NCBI GenBank assembly: GCA_030770425.1
Contig: JASJFT010000114.1
Coordinates: 79,652 to 143,651 of the forward strand
Source of the DNA: Darksidea phi
Taxonomy: Eukaryota; Ascomycota; Dothideomycetes; Pleosporales; Lentitheciaceae
Length of the DNA: 64,000 nucleotides
Direction of reading: 5' to 3'
Shown: in pieces, positions 11,933 through 22,372 of the stretch
How the letters are laid out: each line of letters begins with the position of its first letter
Numbering within the stretch: the stretch's first letter is position 1
Notes under the pieces: model-generated
The model's input: the letters and a program-made list of their open reading frames with translations, nothing else
What the model was told of the DNA's origin: nothing
The model's database searches: none
Translations under genes and position numbers: made by a program

Positions 11933-14078
11933 TTACTGCTTCTTCTCACCCTCGCCTTCGGGCTGCTGCTCGCTCGATTGGCTTTGGTTCTCGGCACGGG
12001 CCTTGTGCATTTGATCAAAGAGGGTCAAGCTAGCGTTCTGGAGGTCGTCGGTCTTCTCCTTGATCTCCTCGGCGGTGGCGGTGCCCTCGCCGGCCTGGCT
12101 CTGCGAGATGAACTCGCGCATGGCGGCAATCTTCTCCTTGATCTTCTCCGCTTCGGTCTTGTCAAGACGGTCCTCAAACTCCTTCAAGGCTTTCTCAGTG
12201 TCATTGACGACGCTGTCAGCGCGGTTGGCAGCCTCGATGGCAGCCTTGCGCTCCTTGTCTTGTTCGCCATAGCGCTCAGCATCGTCAACCATGGACTGGA
12301 TCTCAGACTCAGAGAGACCTGAGCCGGAAGCAATAGTGATGGACTGGTCCTTGTTGGTGGACTTGTCCTTGGCGTGGACGTGGACAATAGAGTCAGCATC
12401 AATGTCGAAAGTGACCTCAATTTGGGGGACACCGCGGTGAGCCGGGGGAATGCCGACAAGCTGGAAGTTGCCCAATAGCTTGTTGTCACGGACGAGCTCA
12501 CGCTCACCCTGGTAGACCTTGATCTCGACAGCGCTCTGGAAGTCGGCGGCAGTGGAGAAGACTTGCGATTTCTTAGTAGGAATGGTAGTGTTGCGGTTGA
12601 TCAAACGGGTGAAGACACCGCCGAGGGTCTCGATACCGAGCGAGAGAGGAGTGACATCGAGCAGGAGAAGGTCAGTGACCTCACCAGCAAGTACAGCACC
12701 CTGGATAGCAGCACCAATGGCAACAGCCTCATCGGGATTAACCGATTTGGCTGGGTCACGACCGAAGATGCTCTTGACGGACTCGCCCACCTTGGGCATA
12801 CGGGTCATGCCGCCAACGAGGATGACCTCCTTGATTTGCTTGGCTTGAAGGTTGGCATCCTTCAGGGCCTTGCGCACGGGCTCGACGGTGCGCGAGATTA
12901 GGGGGTCAACCAACTTCTCGAGCTGAGCGCGAGTCATCTTTGAGTTGATGTGCTTGGGTCCGGAGGCGTCGGCGGTGATGAAGGGTAGGTTGATGTCGGT
13001 TTGCAGGGAGGAAGAAAGCTCGATCTTTGCCTTCTCTGCGGCCTCACGGATACGCTGGATAGCCATGCGGTCATTGTTTAGGTCAATGTTCTGCTCCTTC
13101 TTGAACTGCTGGACGAGGTGGCGCACAAGGGTGATGTCGAAATCTTCGCCACCAAGGTGGGTGTCACCGTTGGTAGACTTGACCTCAAATACACCGTTTT
13201 GGATCTCAAGGATAGAAATATCAAAAGTACCACCTCCAAGATCGTAGACAGCCACAATGTTGTCCGTGTTGTCCGTGGTCTTGTCGAGACCGTAGGCAAG
13301 AGCGGCAGCGGTGGGCTCGTTGACGACACGAAGGACGTTGAGACCAGCAATCTGACCGGCGTCCTTGGTGGCTTGACGCTGAGAGTCGTTGAAGTAAGCA
13401 GGCACAGTGACGACGGCGTTCTTGACATTCTTGCCCATGTAGGCCTCGGCGGTCTCCTTCATCTTGCCGAGCACGAAACCTCCAATCTGCGAGGGCGAGT
13501 ATTTTTGGCCTTGAGCCTCGAGCCACGCATCACCATTGGTGTGCTGGACAATCTTGTAGGGCACCTGCTGGATGTCGCGCTGCACCTCGGGGTCGGTATA
13601 CTTGCGGCCGATGAGACGCTTGGTGGCGAAGAGCGTGTTCTCTGGGTTGACGACTGCCTGGCGCTTCGCAGCGATACCGACGAGACGCTCACCCTCCTTG
13701 GTGAAGCCGACGACGGACGGCGTGGTTCGCGTACCTGCAGGGAGGTCAGTCGATGCAATTGCGATGGGGGCAATGAAGGTGGTGACGTGCCTTCCGAGTT
13801 CTCAATGATGCGCGGCGTCTTGCCCTCCATCACGGCAACGGCCGAATTGGTGGTACCCAAATCGATACCGATGACGGAGCCCTTGACCTTTTCATTCGAG
13901 GCCTCTGCATATCCTCGCCTGAATGTTGAGCTGAAGGGGGATCTGATGGCGGGCTGGGTGCGGACAGCAGAAGCGGCCCGCGGCAGGAACTGAAAGATGA
14001 AGTCAGTGACGGGTTTTTTTCAGGAGCGCACGAGGTGGCGGGTAAACGTACCGTCCGTGACAACCTCGAGGAAAACAT
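11933..14078 (-). CDS. SSC1: Mitochondrial Hsp70 chaperone (Ssc1-type)
   Basis: This matrix chaperone drives protein import as the ATPase of the import motor and folds imported proteins with a J-protein and a GrpE partner. I read three exons, 14078-14052, 13989-13791 and 13734-11933, giving 675 aa. Residues 1-36 form an Arg/Ser-rich presequence without acidic residues, ending in an RRGY site typical of matrix processing. The Hsp70 signature IDLGTTNS starts at residue 51. The ATPase phosphate loops, the linker [19 protein letters not shown] region and the substrate-binding domain follow, and the tail is Gln/Glu-rich and ends in KKQ rather than the cytosolic EEVD. The second intron (13735-13790) starts with GC instead of GT; this junction alone restores the conserved E-G-T-R-T-T-P frame. 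A TATA box and a heat-shock-element-like site lie upstream. Confidence 0.96.
13735..13790 (-). other. GC-AG intron in mitochondrial Hsp70
   Basis: On the minus strand the junction reads GAAG/GCACGT at the donor and CTGCAG/GTACG at the acceptor. Using the nearby GT (in ACGTCA) would shift the frame out of the conserved Hsp70 sequence. The 56-base size is normal for this window. Confidence 0.8.
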
Positions 14079-14174
14079 GGCTGCAGATGTGTGGGGGGAA
14101 GCGTCGCTAACAGAAGATGCGAACAACAGGAAGGGGCAAGATGGGGGAGAAGGAGAATTGATGGGGCGGTGATG

Positions 14175-14180
14175 TTTATA
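14175..14180 (-). promoter_or_regulatory. Putative TATA box of mitochondrial Hsp70
   Basis: TATAAA on the minus strand lies about 100 bases upstream of the Hsp70 start codon. Confidence 0.45.
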
Positions 14181-14223
14181 TGAAGGGCAAGACGGAGCTT
14201 TGACAGGAGTTGAGATTTCAGTC

Positions 14224-14234
14224 GAACTTTCTAG
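14224..14234 (-). promoter_or_regulatory. Putative heat shock element
   Basis: GAA-CT-TTC-TA-G fits the alternating nGAAnnTTCn pattern bound by heat shock factor. It lies about 45 bases upstream of the TATA box. There are two full units and part of a third, so the match is modest. Confidence 0.35.
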
Positions 14235-14921
14235 CGCACCGCCAAGACCGTCTGCCTCCGACGTTCCGCCGTCAGTGCTCGGCTCAGGAGCGAAGGCACA
14301 TTATGGCGGTTGCTGCACAGTGAGCCGGCAACAGGACGTGGAAAGGCTGTTTCCAGGGTTAACTCGGTACCGTGTCTAGGAACCCTATCGGGAACCTGTT
14401 GTTTCCCCTTTTGCAATCTATCCAGACGTTGTCTAACACTCCTTTGTGCTGTGAAACTGGTATGGCGCGCATCTTGGAGGGGTGCCAGGCCTATAATACC
14501 GCAACCTGAATGTATTCTTCGAAGCAAATGTCTTGTACCTTGGCCCAAATAATGCTTGGATGCGAATGCTGGGTGTTGCGCACGACGGACGCTGCATATG
14601 CATGTCCTCGAGTACACAGTAGCTTCCGAATGTGGGGAGAGCTGCCGCATCACCACAGTGCGACAAAGCGGTTGGCTATGGACCTCTCCGAGTGAAAGTG
14701 ATACCGTCTTCTCCTCTGCACATGCTCCAGACACGCCTATACTCTGTGGATTATTACTGGCGCTTTTTGTTGTGCTTGCGCTGCTTTGCCTTCACTGGCC
14801 CATGTCCAGTCCGGAGTCTGACGTATTGTGCCTAGAACTGCTCTGCGCTCCTCGGGAGCCGCATCACCGCGTCTCCCTCCACCCTCGGGTCATGCAGCCA
14901 TCACCCACCTCCAACTGAAGC
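14235..14921. other. Intergenic between divergent Hsp70 and WD-repeat genes
   Basis: The two genes are transcribed away from each other, so this interval should hold both promoters. I see no coding sequence in it that I would support. Confidence 0.5.
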
Positions 14922-17115
14922 ATGGCCGTTGATGATTTCCTGTATGTATAGCTCGCAAGATAGCGTTGGGACAGCATTAATCCGATTAGGAGTCGAGACA
15001 CCGACGCCTTTGTGCTGCCTTCGAAGAGGTCCTACTACCCGCTTAAGATCCCCATCGCGTGAGCACAGCCCGCAGTCTTGGTACTAGAGGTGCCGAACGA
15101 GGACTAACGAAACCAGACATTACCAACTACGGCACTTCATCAGCTCGCCCGAGCAAGATCTCCTCTACTACGCCAGCGGCCACGACGTCTACTGCCTCAA
15201 TGCCGCGACTAGGACGCAGGCGCACGTAACGACGCTCCCGTTCGGAGCCCGCTGTACCGCGTCCGGGCATGGCTATGTGTGCGTGGGTGGCGCCGAGGAG
15301 GGCAACTTCGCTGCGATCAAGGTAGCTGGCTTTCCGCCCGCAGACCCCGTCGAAGTGGATGCCTTGCTACCTTTGGACCTCCCCACCCGCACCGCGCTGC
15401 CACGACCGCCCCTCCTCGGCGTCGGAAGTCGCCCAAAACTCGAGAAGGTTGGCGAGGACATTGTTAATTCAATATCGATACACAAGTTCCCTGCCGAGGG
15501 CGATGGGCAGGACGATGTGGTGGCGGTACTCACGAACAACGACAAGACCGTGCGCATATTCTCCCTTGTACAACATCTGGAATTGGCTGTCCTGGATCTT
15601 CCATTCCCTATGAATCATGCCACCATATCCCCGGACGGGCAGCTCTTGGTCGCTGTGGGAGATGAACACAATGGCTTCTTCTTTCAGCGAACGAAGCCCA
15701 AGAAGCCGAGATTCACAAAGACTTCAGAGGATCGCATACAGCCAAGCACACCAGATTGGACCTTGTTTCAAGAAGTGAATTTGTACGTGCCAACAGGTTC
15801 GTGCATCAAGGGCTACTTCACTACGGCATGGTCGCCTTCTGGCCGTCTGTGTGCAGTTGGATCCGAGTGCGGATACATCACCGTTTTCGACGTTGAGCTC
15901 CTCCAAAGATGCGAATACGGAGAGGACGCAATCATTCATCTTCTCAGCTCCACTAGGCCGGACACAACCATTGGTCCCGGAGCAGTACGTACAATGCAGT
16001 TCTCGCCTGCGCCATGGGACTTCCTCGTTTGGAGTGAGGACCAAGCACGAGTCTGTGTAGCGGATATCCGGTCGGGATTGAAAGTGAAGCAGACCCTCTC
16101 TCTGGACCCTAAAGACGAAGGCATAGAGAAGGTTCAGATCGCAGATTTTGATCTAGAGTTGAGCACGGAAGTAAGCGACGTGCGGCGAGAGGCTGACTTC
16201 ATTCGGAGATACCGTCGTGCTTTAGATTCCGAAGGAACAGCTGCGGCTGTAAATTTTGCAACTGACTACATGGAAGCTTCGTCCGAGCGTAGGAGACTCC
16301 ATCGGTCTCTCGGAGTAGTAGAGTCTGATGACGATCCACATGGCCTGACAGCCCATGAGAGACAGGTTCTTGAGGCTCTGCGCACAACGAGACGAGAGGG
16401 AACTCGCGGGCCATTAATAACGCTCCCGAGCATCAACTACAGCACCTCGGCGGCTGCGCAAGCAAGACGGTATGATGCTAGCGCGAACGTCTTTCCTCTC
16501 GGCCAGGGTGCTAATCACATGACCAGGGAACGGGAAGATGCGACCCGATGGAGCCATATGGCAGAGACCTATTTGTTCTCGACAGAGAACGCTCGTCGGC
16601 TCAACGAGATGCAAGAGCGGCTTGGTACTCTCGACGAACATGGTAGTACTAGCGCAACTCACACCAACATCACAGGTGGTGCCATGACGCGATCGCCGAA
16701 CCCGGTTCCAGCTGTTACCCGTCGTGATAATAGCGAACTGATAGCATCTACCGACGATGCCTGGCGCACCATCGAAGAAGCTCTTGCGCGTAACGCCAGA
16801 GCCGCAGATAGCGCGCGCAGCTCTACCGGGCCAGAGCTCCGCAGTGAGCTGCGACGCCTACGACAGCTCACTCAGGTGCGAGAACGTCTCCGCAGCGCAC
16901 GCGAAGCACACGGACCGTTCGAGAATTACGACATCAGTATGACCTACCGCCGAGCGAGCCGAAGTCACCACGACCCTACCGTAGGCGTGCGGACTGCAGG
17001 CCTCGCGATGAGCGCTGATGGTCATACACTCTATTGCGGCACCGAACATGGCATCTTCGAATTCAAGATCAATTTGCATCAGCGGAAAGAGTTCCCCGCC
17101 ATTACACCGCGGTGA
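14922..17115 (+). CDS. WD-repeat-like protein with DUF2415 domain
   Basis: This is a 695-aa protein of unknown molecular function, from a family widespread in fungi. I read three exons: 14922-14941, 14990-15058 and 15117-17115. The intron before exon 3 carries a good ACTAAC branch point. The N-terminal half has WD40-like beta-propeller sequence; one blade reads 'FTTAWSPSGRLCAVGSECG'. The segment with VRTMQFSPAPWDFLVWSE (near residue 320) matches the DUF2415 motif, which sits on a propeller blade. The second half is charged and helical, rich in Arg and Glu. A last blade-like strand with GLAMSADGHTLYCGTEHG closes the protein near the C-terminus, suggesting the propeller is interrupted by the charged insert. 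No membrane segment or signal peptide is visible. Confidence 0.85.
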
Positions 17116-17733
17116 AGGATAATCGACTCAAGAGTCGGGCGTTCGATTTCGATTCCAGCGACTTCTTTGGCTAATTCTAATTGTGTATTTGATTTTACTT
17201 GACCTTTGGTGCTGGGTAATCTATGGACGACACGGCAGTTGAGAAGGGTATTTTGGGTCATGCAAGCAAGCATCGGCGCAACGGACGGGCAGTTCTAGTT
17301 CTCTTTTTGGATGGGCACAGTTTGAATACCCTGAAGCACTAGGCAGCTAAAAGTACCCTTTATACATTCGTTACAAACATGCGGGGAATGGGGGGTTAGA
17401 ATGTGGGATGTGATGCCTGCATCTGGGGAAGAGGGAGCGGTCCGAGTTCGGAGGGGCAACAGCCGAGCCTATCAAAGCTTTGAAAGATGGCGTAATACCA
17501 GCGGTGACTGCAAAAGCTTCCAATGTACCCTACAGTGTCGCTCTTGTGTTGAGTAGTAACCTCCTCTCCCCTCTTCTCTCTGACCTTCCCGCACTTCTCC
17601 CTTTGGATTTTACCTGTTTAGTTGCGTTCAACAGCGACCGGGGTTGGAATTGCCTCAACGCAGACTCGTGGCACCCCACTTCCTTCAGCTCTGAAGAAAT
17701 CGAACCCGAAGGCAAACAATCACGTCTACTGTC
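17116..17733. other. Intergenic between tandem genes
   Basis: This holds the 3' flank of the WD-repeat gene and the promoter of the cystathionine beta-lyase gene. The pyrimidine-rich stretch at about 17560-17600 (CTCTCCCCTCTTCTCTC) is typical of fungal promoters. Confidence 0.45.
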
Positions 17734-19231
17734 ATGTCTGAGGCCCCGACACCCGGGAGCTCAAAGGGAAAGGTCAATGGTGCTGGCAAGGCGTTAACGA
17801 CACGCGACATTGACGGCCACGATCTTCCGCCTTCGCCCGCACCGAGTACGCCGCGCAATGGGAGGAAGTATGCTCTCATGACGGAGCTGGTATACACGGA
17901 GAGCAACGACCAGTACAACGCCAGCTCCGTGCCCATCTACCAGGTACACGGCCTTTACATATCACGCACTACCCGGACCCGGCCTCAAAAGAACGAAAGC
18001 TAACATTTGCAGTCCGCAACCTTCAAGCAAAACTCGGCTACAGGCGGCGGCGAAGAATATGACTACACGCGCTCCGGCAACCCTACACGAACGCACCTCG
18101 AGCGACATCTCGCAAAGATCATGAACGCGAACCGCGCACTCGTCGTATCATCCGGCATGGGTGCGCTCGACGTGATCACGCGATTGCTGAGACCGGGGGA
18201 CGAGGTAGTAACCGGTGATGATCTTTATGGAGGAACGAACAGACTATTGAAGTACCTCTCCACACATGGCGGCATTGTAGTACACCATGTCGACACCACG
18301 AATCCCGAATCCGTCCGCGCCGTCGTCAACGGTAAGACCGCCATGGTCCTTCTCGAAACACCCACAAACCCTCTGATCAAGATCTGCGATATCCCCTCCG
18401 TTGCCAGCATCGCCCACTATGCAAACCCCTCCGCTATTGTCGCGGTCGATAATACCATGCTTTCCCCGCTCCTCCAGAACCCGCTCGACCTCGGCGCAGA
18501 CATCGTTTATGAGTCCGGCACAAAATATCTCTCAGGCCATCACGATCTCATGGCTGGTGTAATTGCCATCAAAGACAACGCGTTAGGCGAAAGACTGTTC
18601 TTCACCATCAATGCATCGGGCTGCGGTCTTTCTCCTTTTGACTCCTGGCTCCTGCTCCGCGGTGTCAAAACGCTAGGTGTGCGCATGGAAAAGCAACAAG
18701 CCAACGCGCAGCGAATCGCCGAGTTCCTCGAAACGCACGGCTTCAAGGTCCGCTACCCGGGCCTAAAGTCACACCCACAATACGACTTGCACTGGAGCAT
18801 GGCACGCGGCGCTGGCGCTGTACTCTCTTTCGAGACTGGCGATGTGCTTGTGAGCGAGAGGATTGTGGAAAGTGCACGCCTGTGGGCGATTAGTGTTAGC
18901 TTTGGCTGTGTGAATAGTTTGATCAGCATGCCATGTCGCATGAGTCATGCCAGTATTGACGAGAAGACGAGAAAGGAAAGGAATATGCCTGAAGATATTA
19001 TCCGGCTTTGTGTGGGAATTGAAGATCCGGAGGATTTGCTTGATGATTTGAGCCGCGCTGTAAGTTATAAACGATCATTTTGTTGTTAGGTTGTTGCTAA
19101 CTATATGACAGTTGGTGCAAGCAGGCGCCGTCAACATCACGCCGGATGGCTTCCGCGCTCTTGGGGAGACCTCTCCTTCTCCCAGTACCTCGGACATTCT
19201 ACCTACCGCGACTGAAGAAACTCTCCAATAG
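17734..19231 (+). CDS. STR3: Cystathionine beta-lyase
   Basis: This PLP enzyme cleaves cystathionine to homocysteine, pyruvate and ammonia in the transsulfuration route to methionine. I read three exons, 17734-17943, 18013-19059 and 19112-19231, giving 458 aa. It belongs to the Cys/Met metabolism PLP family. The TRSGNPTR motif and the SSGMGA turn contact the cofactor, and ESGTKYLSGHHD holds the Schiff-base lysine, Lys241. The fungal-type leader (YALMTELVYTESNDQYNASS) and the length fit beta-lyases of ascomycetes rather than cystathionine gamma-synthase. The first ~45 residues are Ser/Pro-rich and probably disordered. No targeting signal is obvious; some fungal homologues are peroxisomal. The small last exon adds a Ser/Thr/Pro-rich tail. 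Confidence 0.93.
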
Positions 19232-19911
19232 AACACTACACCCCTCTCCCACCGCCCTTCGACTCTCCGCCGATCAGTCACCTCTGTCATGCTAAGCACA
19301 AGCATGGTAACGTGATATCTCTCCCTCTTCCCGTATTCCATCGGGGAAATTCGCTTCGCAACTGTCTCTCTCTAACCCAAGTCACCTCTGTCACTGCCGT
19401 CTGCAATCGGGCGCCGTGTTAACGTGATATTTTGTACGTCTTTTTGTAGCTAGCTAGGAGTTACGTTGTCTTTTAGAAGTGCGCGAAAAGGAAAAGACAA
19501 AGACATGAAAGATCTCCTTGGCCGTCAAATAAGAAGTGGTTCACTTGAATAACTTGCATTGAGTGCGTGATTTGATACAATATATGATAAACTTTTCATT
19601 GAAGATAGTATTGTGTGTGAACCCGCTACTTAATTGTGCATCAACTACTGAAGGGTGGCGGTAAATTGTCAACCCTGGGCCCCAAGCCCGTCTCCTGTCG
19701 GTAATATCATCGTGTCCTGGAAGGAGTCACACAACTTGCATTCGTGAGGGATCTGGTGCACCGTCTTGTGAGGTTGGTATCATGTAGAAGGTAAACGCCC
19801 CGGGGTTTGGTATCTTATCTTGCCTCCGGTAGTCCCACTCAGGTATAAATTTTGAATTTTCGGGTATTTTCTCCGAAGGGGTTTGAGTGGGTTTGCGACG
19901 AAAGCAGCCGG
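19232..19911. other. 3' flank of cystathionine beta-lyase, no gene
   Basis: I see nothing coding here. TAACGTGATAT occurs twice, at about 19308 and 19419, in similar surroundings (both preceded by CACCTCTGTCA some tens of bases earlier). This suggests a short local duplication. Confidence 0.35.
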
Positions 19912-20295
19912 CTAAGGTGGTACTACCGAGTCTGCCGTTAAGGAAGGCTTCGTTTCTTTTTGCAGTGTTGCGCGCGGCGAGATATGAGGGGAGGGATAGT
20001 AGGTAGAATTATATAGAGAATATGCGCGTGTACTACTATACTGGCCATCTCCGTTCCTTCTTGCTACAGGCTCCAATCTAAGAATGCACTGGCTGGTCCC
20101 TCCTAGCACGGCTAGAGCGTTCACGTGGATATTTGTTTGTGGAGGATCGCGAAAAGGATTCTCGTTCGCGTCTCCGCCTAGTGCTTGAGGGCTGATTGCG
20201 TCTGCGTGGATGTCTGGAGGGTCGAGAAGGAGGTTGGATGGGTGGTATGCGGCTTGCAGCGACCGCTCTGGATACTCGATGTTAGAAGCTACCAC
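19912..20295 (-). CDS. Doubtful hypothetical small protein
   Basis: An ATG-initiated 127-codon frame is open here. I do not recognise it. The protein is Pro/Asn/Ser-rich with no signal peptide, membrane segment or known motif. It stands in a long region without other genes, and its composition is compatible with either a short lineage-specific gene or chance. Treat it as a weak candidate. Confidence 0.2.
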   Translation of the reverse strand: MVASNIEYPERSLQAAYHPSNLLLDPPDIHADAISPQALGGDANENPFRDPPQTNIHVNALAVLGGTSQCILRLEPVARRNGDGQYSSTRAYSLYNSTYYPSPHISPRATLQKETKPSLTADSVVPP

Positions 20296-21757
20296 ACGGA
20301 AGAATCAGCCCGGACAGAAGATGACTAGAAACAACTAGAACAGTTTTCCACCTGCGACGGGAGAACAAGCTAGTCGAGATACTAGACACCTCTAGGCTGG
20401 CGTGGTAGTACTAAAAGAGGCGAAGTCTACGAGCATGCTCTGTGTCTCTCGCTTTTTTGTTTGAGCTGCGGCACCAGTAGCTCGCGCATTGTGATCCATC
20501 TGTGCAACTAAGGGGTGCGGCTTGCGGTACGAAAAGTGCGCCATTTTATTTGACGGGGCTGGTGGTGCGACGTTCTCGAACGGACCGGTCGAAGGCTGTG
20601 AGCGCGGGGCTTGGTTTGTACTCTCCGGGGTGAGCTGTATATTAAAGTCGTGATTGCTAGGCAGAATGTAGACCAGCTTCCTTGATCTGCCTCGGACATT
20701 GTTATTTCTCTAGAAAAAATGCCACGAGGGAAGCGGAGAGCTCGTGCTCGAGGCTAACTCAAGATATCATCTGTTGATAGTGGCCGATGTAGGTCCTGAG
20801 GCATATTGGCCAGGCAGAAGTTGATTGTCTAAGCCCCATCCTAGGTGGTCACATTGTGCTACGATCATCTGTTGAAGAAATGCAATGCTAGGCCAAAAGT
20901 CTGTGGACACTTTTCGTCTATTCCAGCCTTGTGTCAAAGCGCTGTAGAGGGTACGCTGTGCTCCAAAATCCTCCGCACAGGTCATAGATGTCAAGAATGA
21001 TTGTCTCCATGGTCAGAATCGTACACATATAATAAGTGCAAGCACCGTTTCCCCCCTCCCCCCAATATTCTGTGATCAGTCAGTGCGACAGTGAAACGGC
21101 GAATACCATACACAACCAGTCCGCTTGAGGAGCCTAGAGTTGGTCAGAAGTGCCGCACCTTCTTGCCATTCACTTGCGATTCCATAAAGATCCCCACATG
21201 GATCCGCCATGACAACAAATCTAATCTGCCGTGGGTGGAAATGAGTGCGTTATTCCCACTGACCAATACCAACTCGCGCATGCGAATCGCGGGAAGTAGA
21301 GAGTGTCTCATGGTGGCGAACCATTTTCTGAAGCACACCGAACCTGTGCTTGGGGAGAACCGGATCCCCAGACATCACTGGTCCCCAGGCCGGGAATTGT
21401 TGAGTTCGGTTTGGGTAGCGTGGAAGCAGAGATTTGTCTGGGTTGGTAGTCTAGGCTAACATAAAATCGGCTTTCAGAAGGGAAGCAAAGCACTTTGTTC
21501 CTTGGTTACTTTCTTCCTCACTATTGGTCCGTCTAGAAATGAGGTTGAGAAACAGGCGGCGCAGATGCATAGATGGTGGTCACGCTAACCATATCTGGTC
21601 GTTAGCGCAAAGAACCTAAGGAAGCAAACGCGAGCCGGTGAATGAGCCACAGTCGCACTAGGCTCCTGTTGAACTTTTCTTTAAGCTTCGCCTTCCATAA
21701 ATTCGGAATTGAAACTTGACAACTCGCTACTGCCAACTAATCTCAATATCGAATCCA
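20296..21757. other. Intergenic, no gene seen
   Basis: Only short frames are present, and none forms a plausible exon chain. The end of the interval should contain the Nudix gene promoter. Confidence 0.4.
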
Positions 21758-22372
21758 ATGACGGAAGCTCAACGACCCAAAATCGGCGTCAGCGTCGTGA
21801 TCCATGACCGCGCTGGGAATATAGTCATGGGTGAGCGAGCAGGTTCACATGGCGCTGGTATGTACTTCCGCAAGCCTTCTGCATATCTTGCACAAGCATT
21901 TGGGAAAGTGTTGACGGAGCGTAGGTACCATACAATGTCCCGGCGGCCATCTTGAATACGGCGAATCGTTCGCCGAATGCGCCAGGCGCGAAGTGCTCGA
22001 AGAGACCGGCCTCGAAGTCGGCGAGATCAAATTCTTGGTGGCGACAAATGATGTGTTTGGAGATGGAAAGCACTACGTGACAGTCTTTGTGACGGCCGTG
22101 ATTGTGGGCGAGAACCGGGTTCCTCAGGTACGTCGCCGATGCGAGGCTAGTTGTGTTTTGTTATGAGGATTTTGCTGATTATTGGAAAGCCACTTGAGCC
22201 GCATAAGTGCGCGCGTTGGGATTGGATTCCGTGGAGTCAGATGTGGCAGTGGGCGAAAGAACAGGCAGAAGCGGAGGCCGGCGGTAAGGAGGTTAAGAAG
22301 CAGATGTTTCTGCCTCTTGTGAACCTATATCGAGATTATCCCGAGATGGAGCATAGTCTGGAGGGCCTGTGA
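21758..22372 (+). CDS. Nudix hydrolase (NUDT15/MTH3-like)
   Basis: This is a small Nudix enzyme of 161 aa, predicted to hydrolyse a nucleoside diphosphate derivative or nucleotide triphosphate to a monophosphate. I read three exons: 21758-21857, 21925-22127 and 22190-22372. The Nudix box is complete at residues 41-63 (G-x5-E-x7-R-E-V-x-E-E-x-G-L), with the metal-binding REVLEE core. The segment GSHGAG before it and the C-terminal CARWDWIPW resemble the NUDT15 type, which in animals cleans oxidised and thiopurine nucleotides. Substrate here is inference. The start is the first ATG in frame with the conserved IGVSVVI strand. The protein has no signal peptide, so it is probably cytosolic. Confidence 0.92.

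Noticed and set aside
13118..13993. Long plus-strand frame of 291 codons over the mitochondrial Hsp70 gene
   Set aside because: It is the antisense shadow of a highly conserved GC-biased coding sequence. Its protein has no family resemblance.
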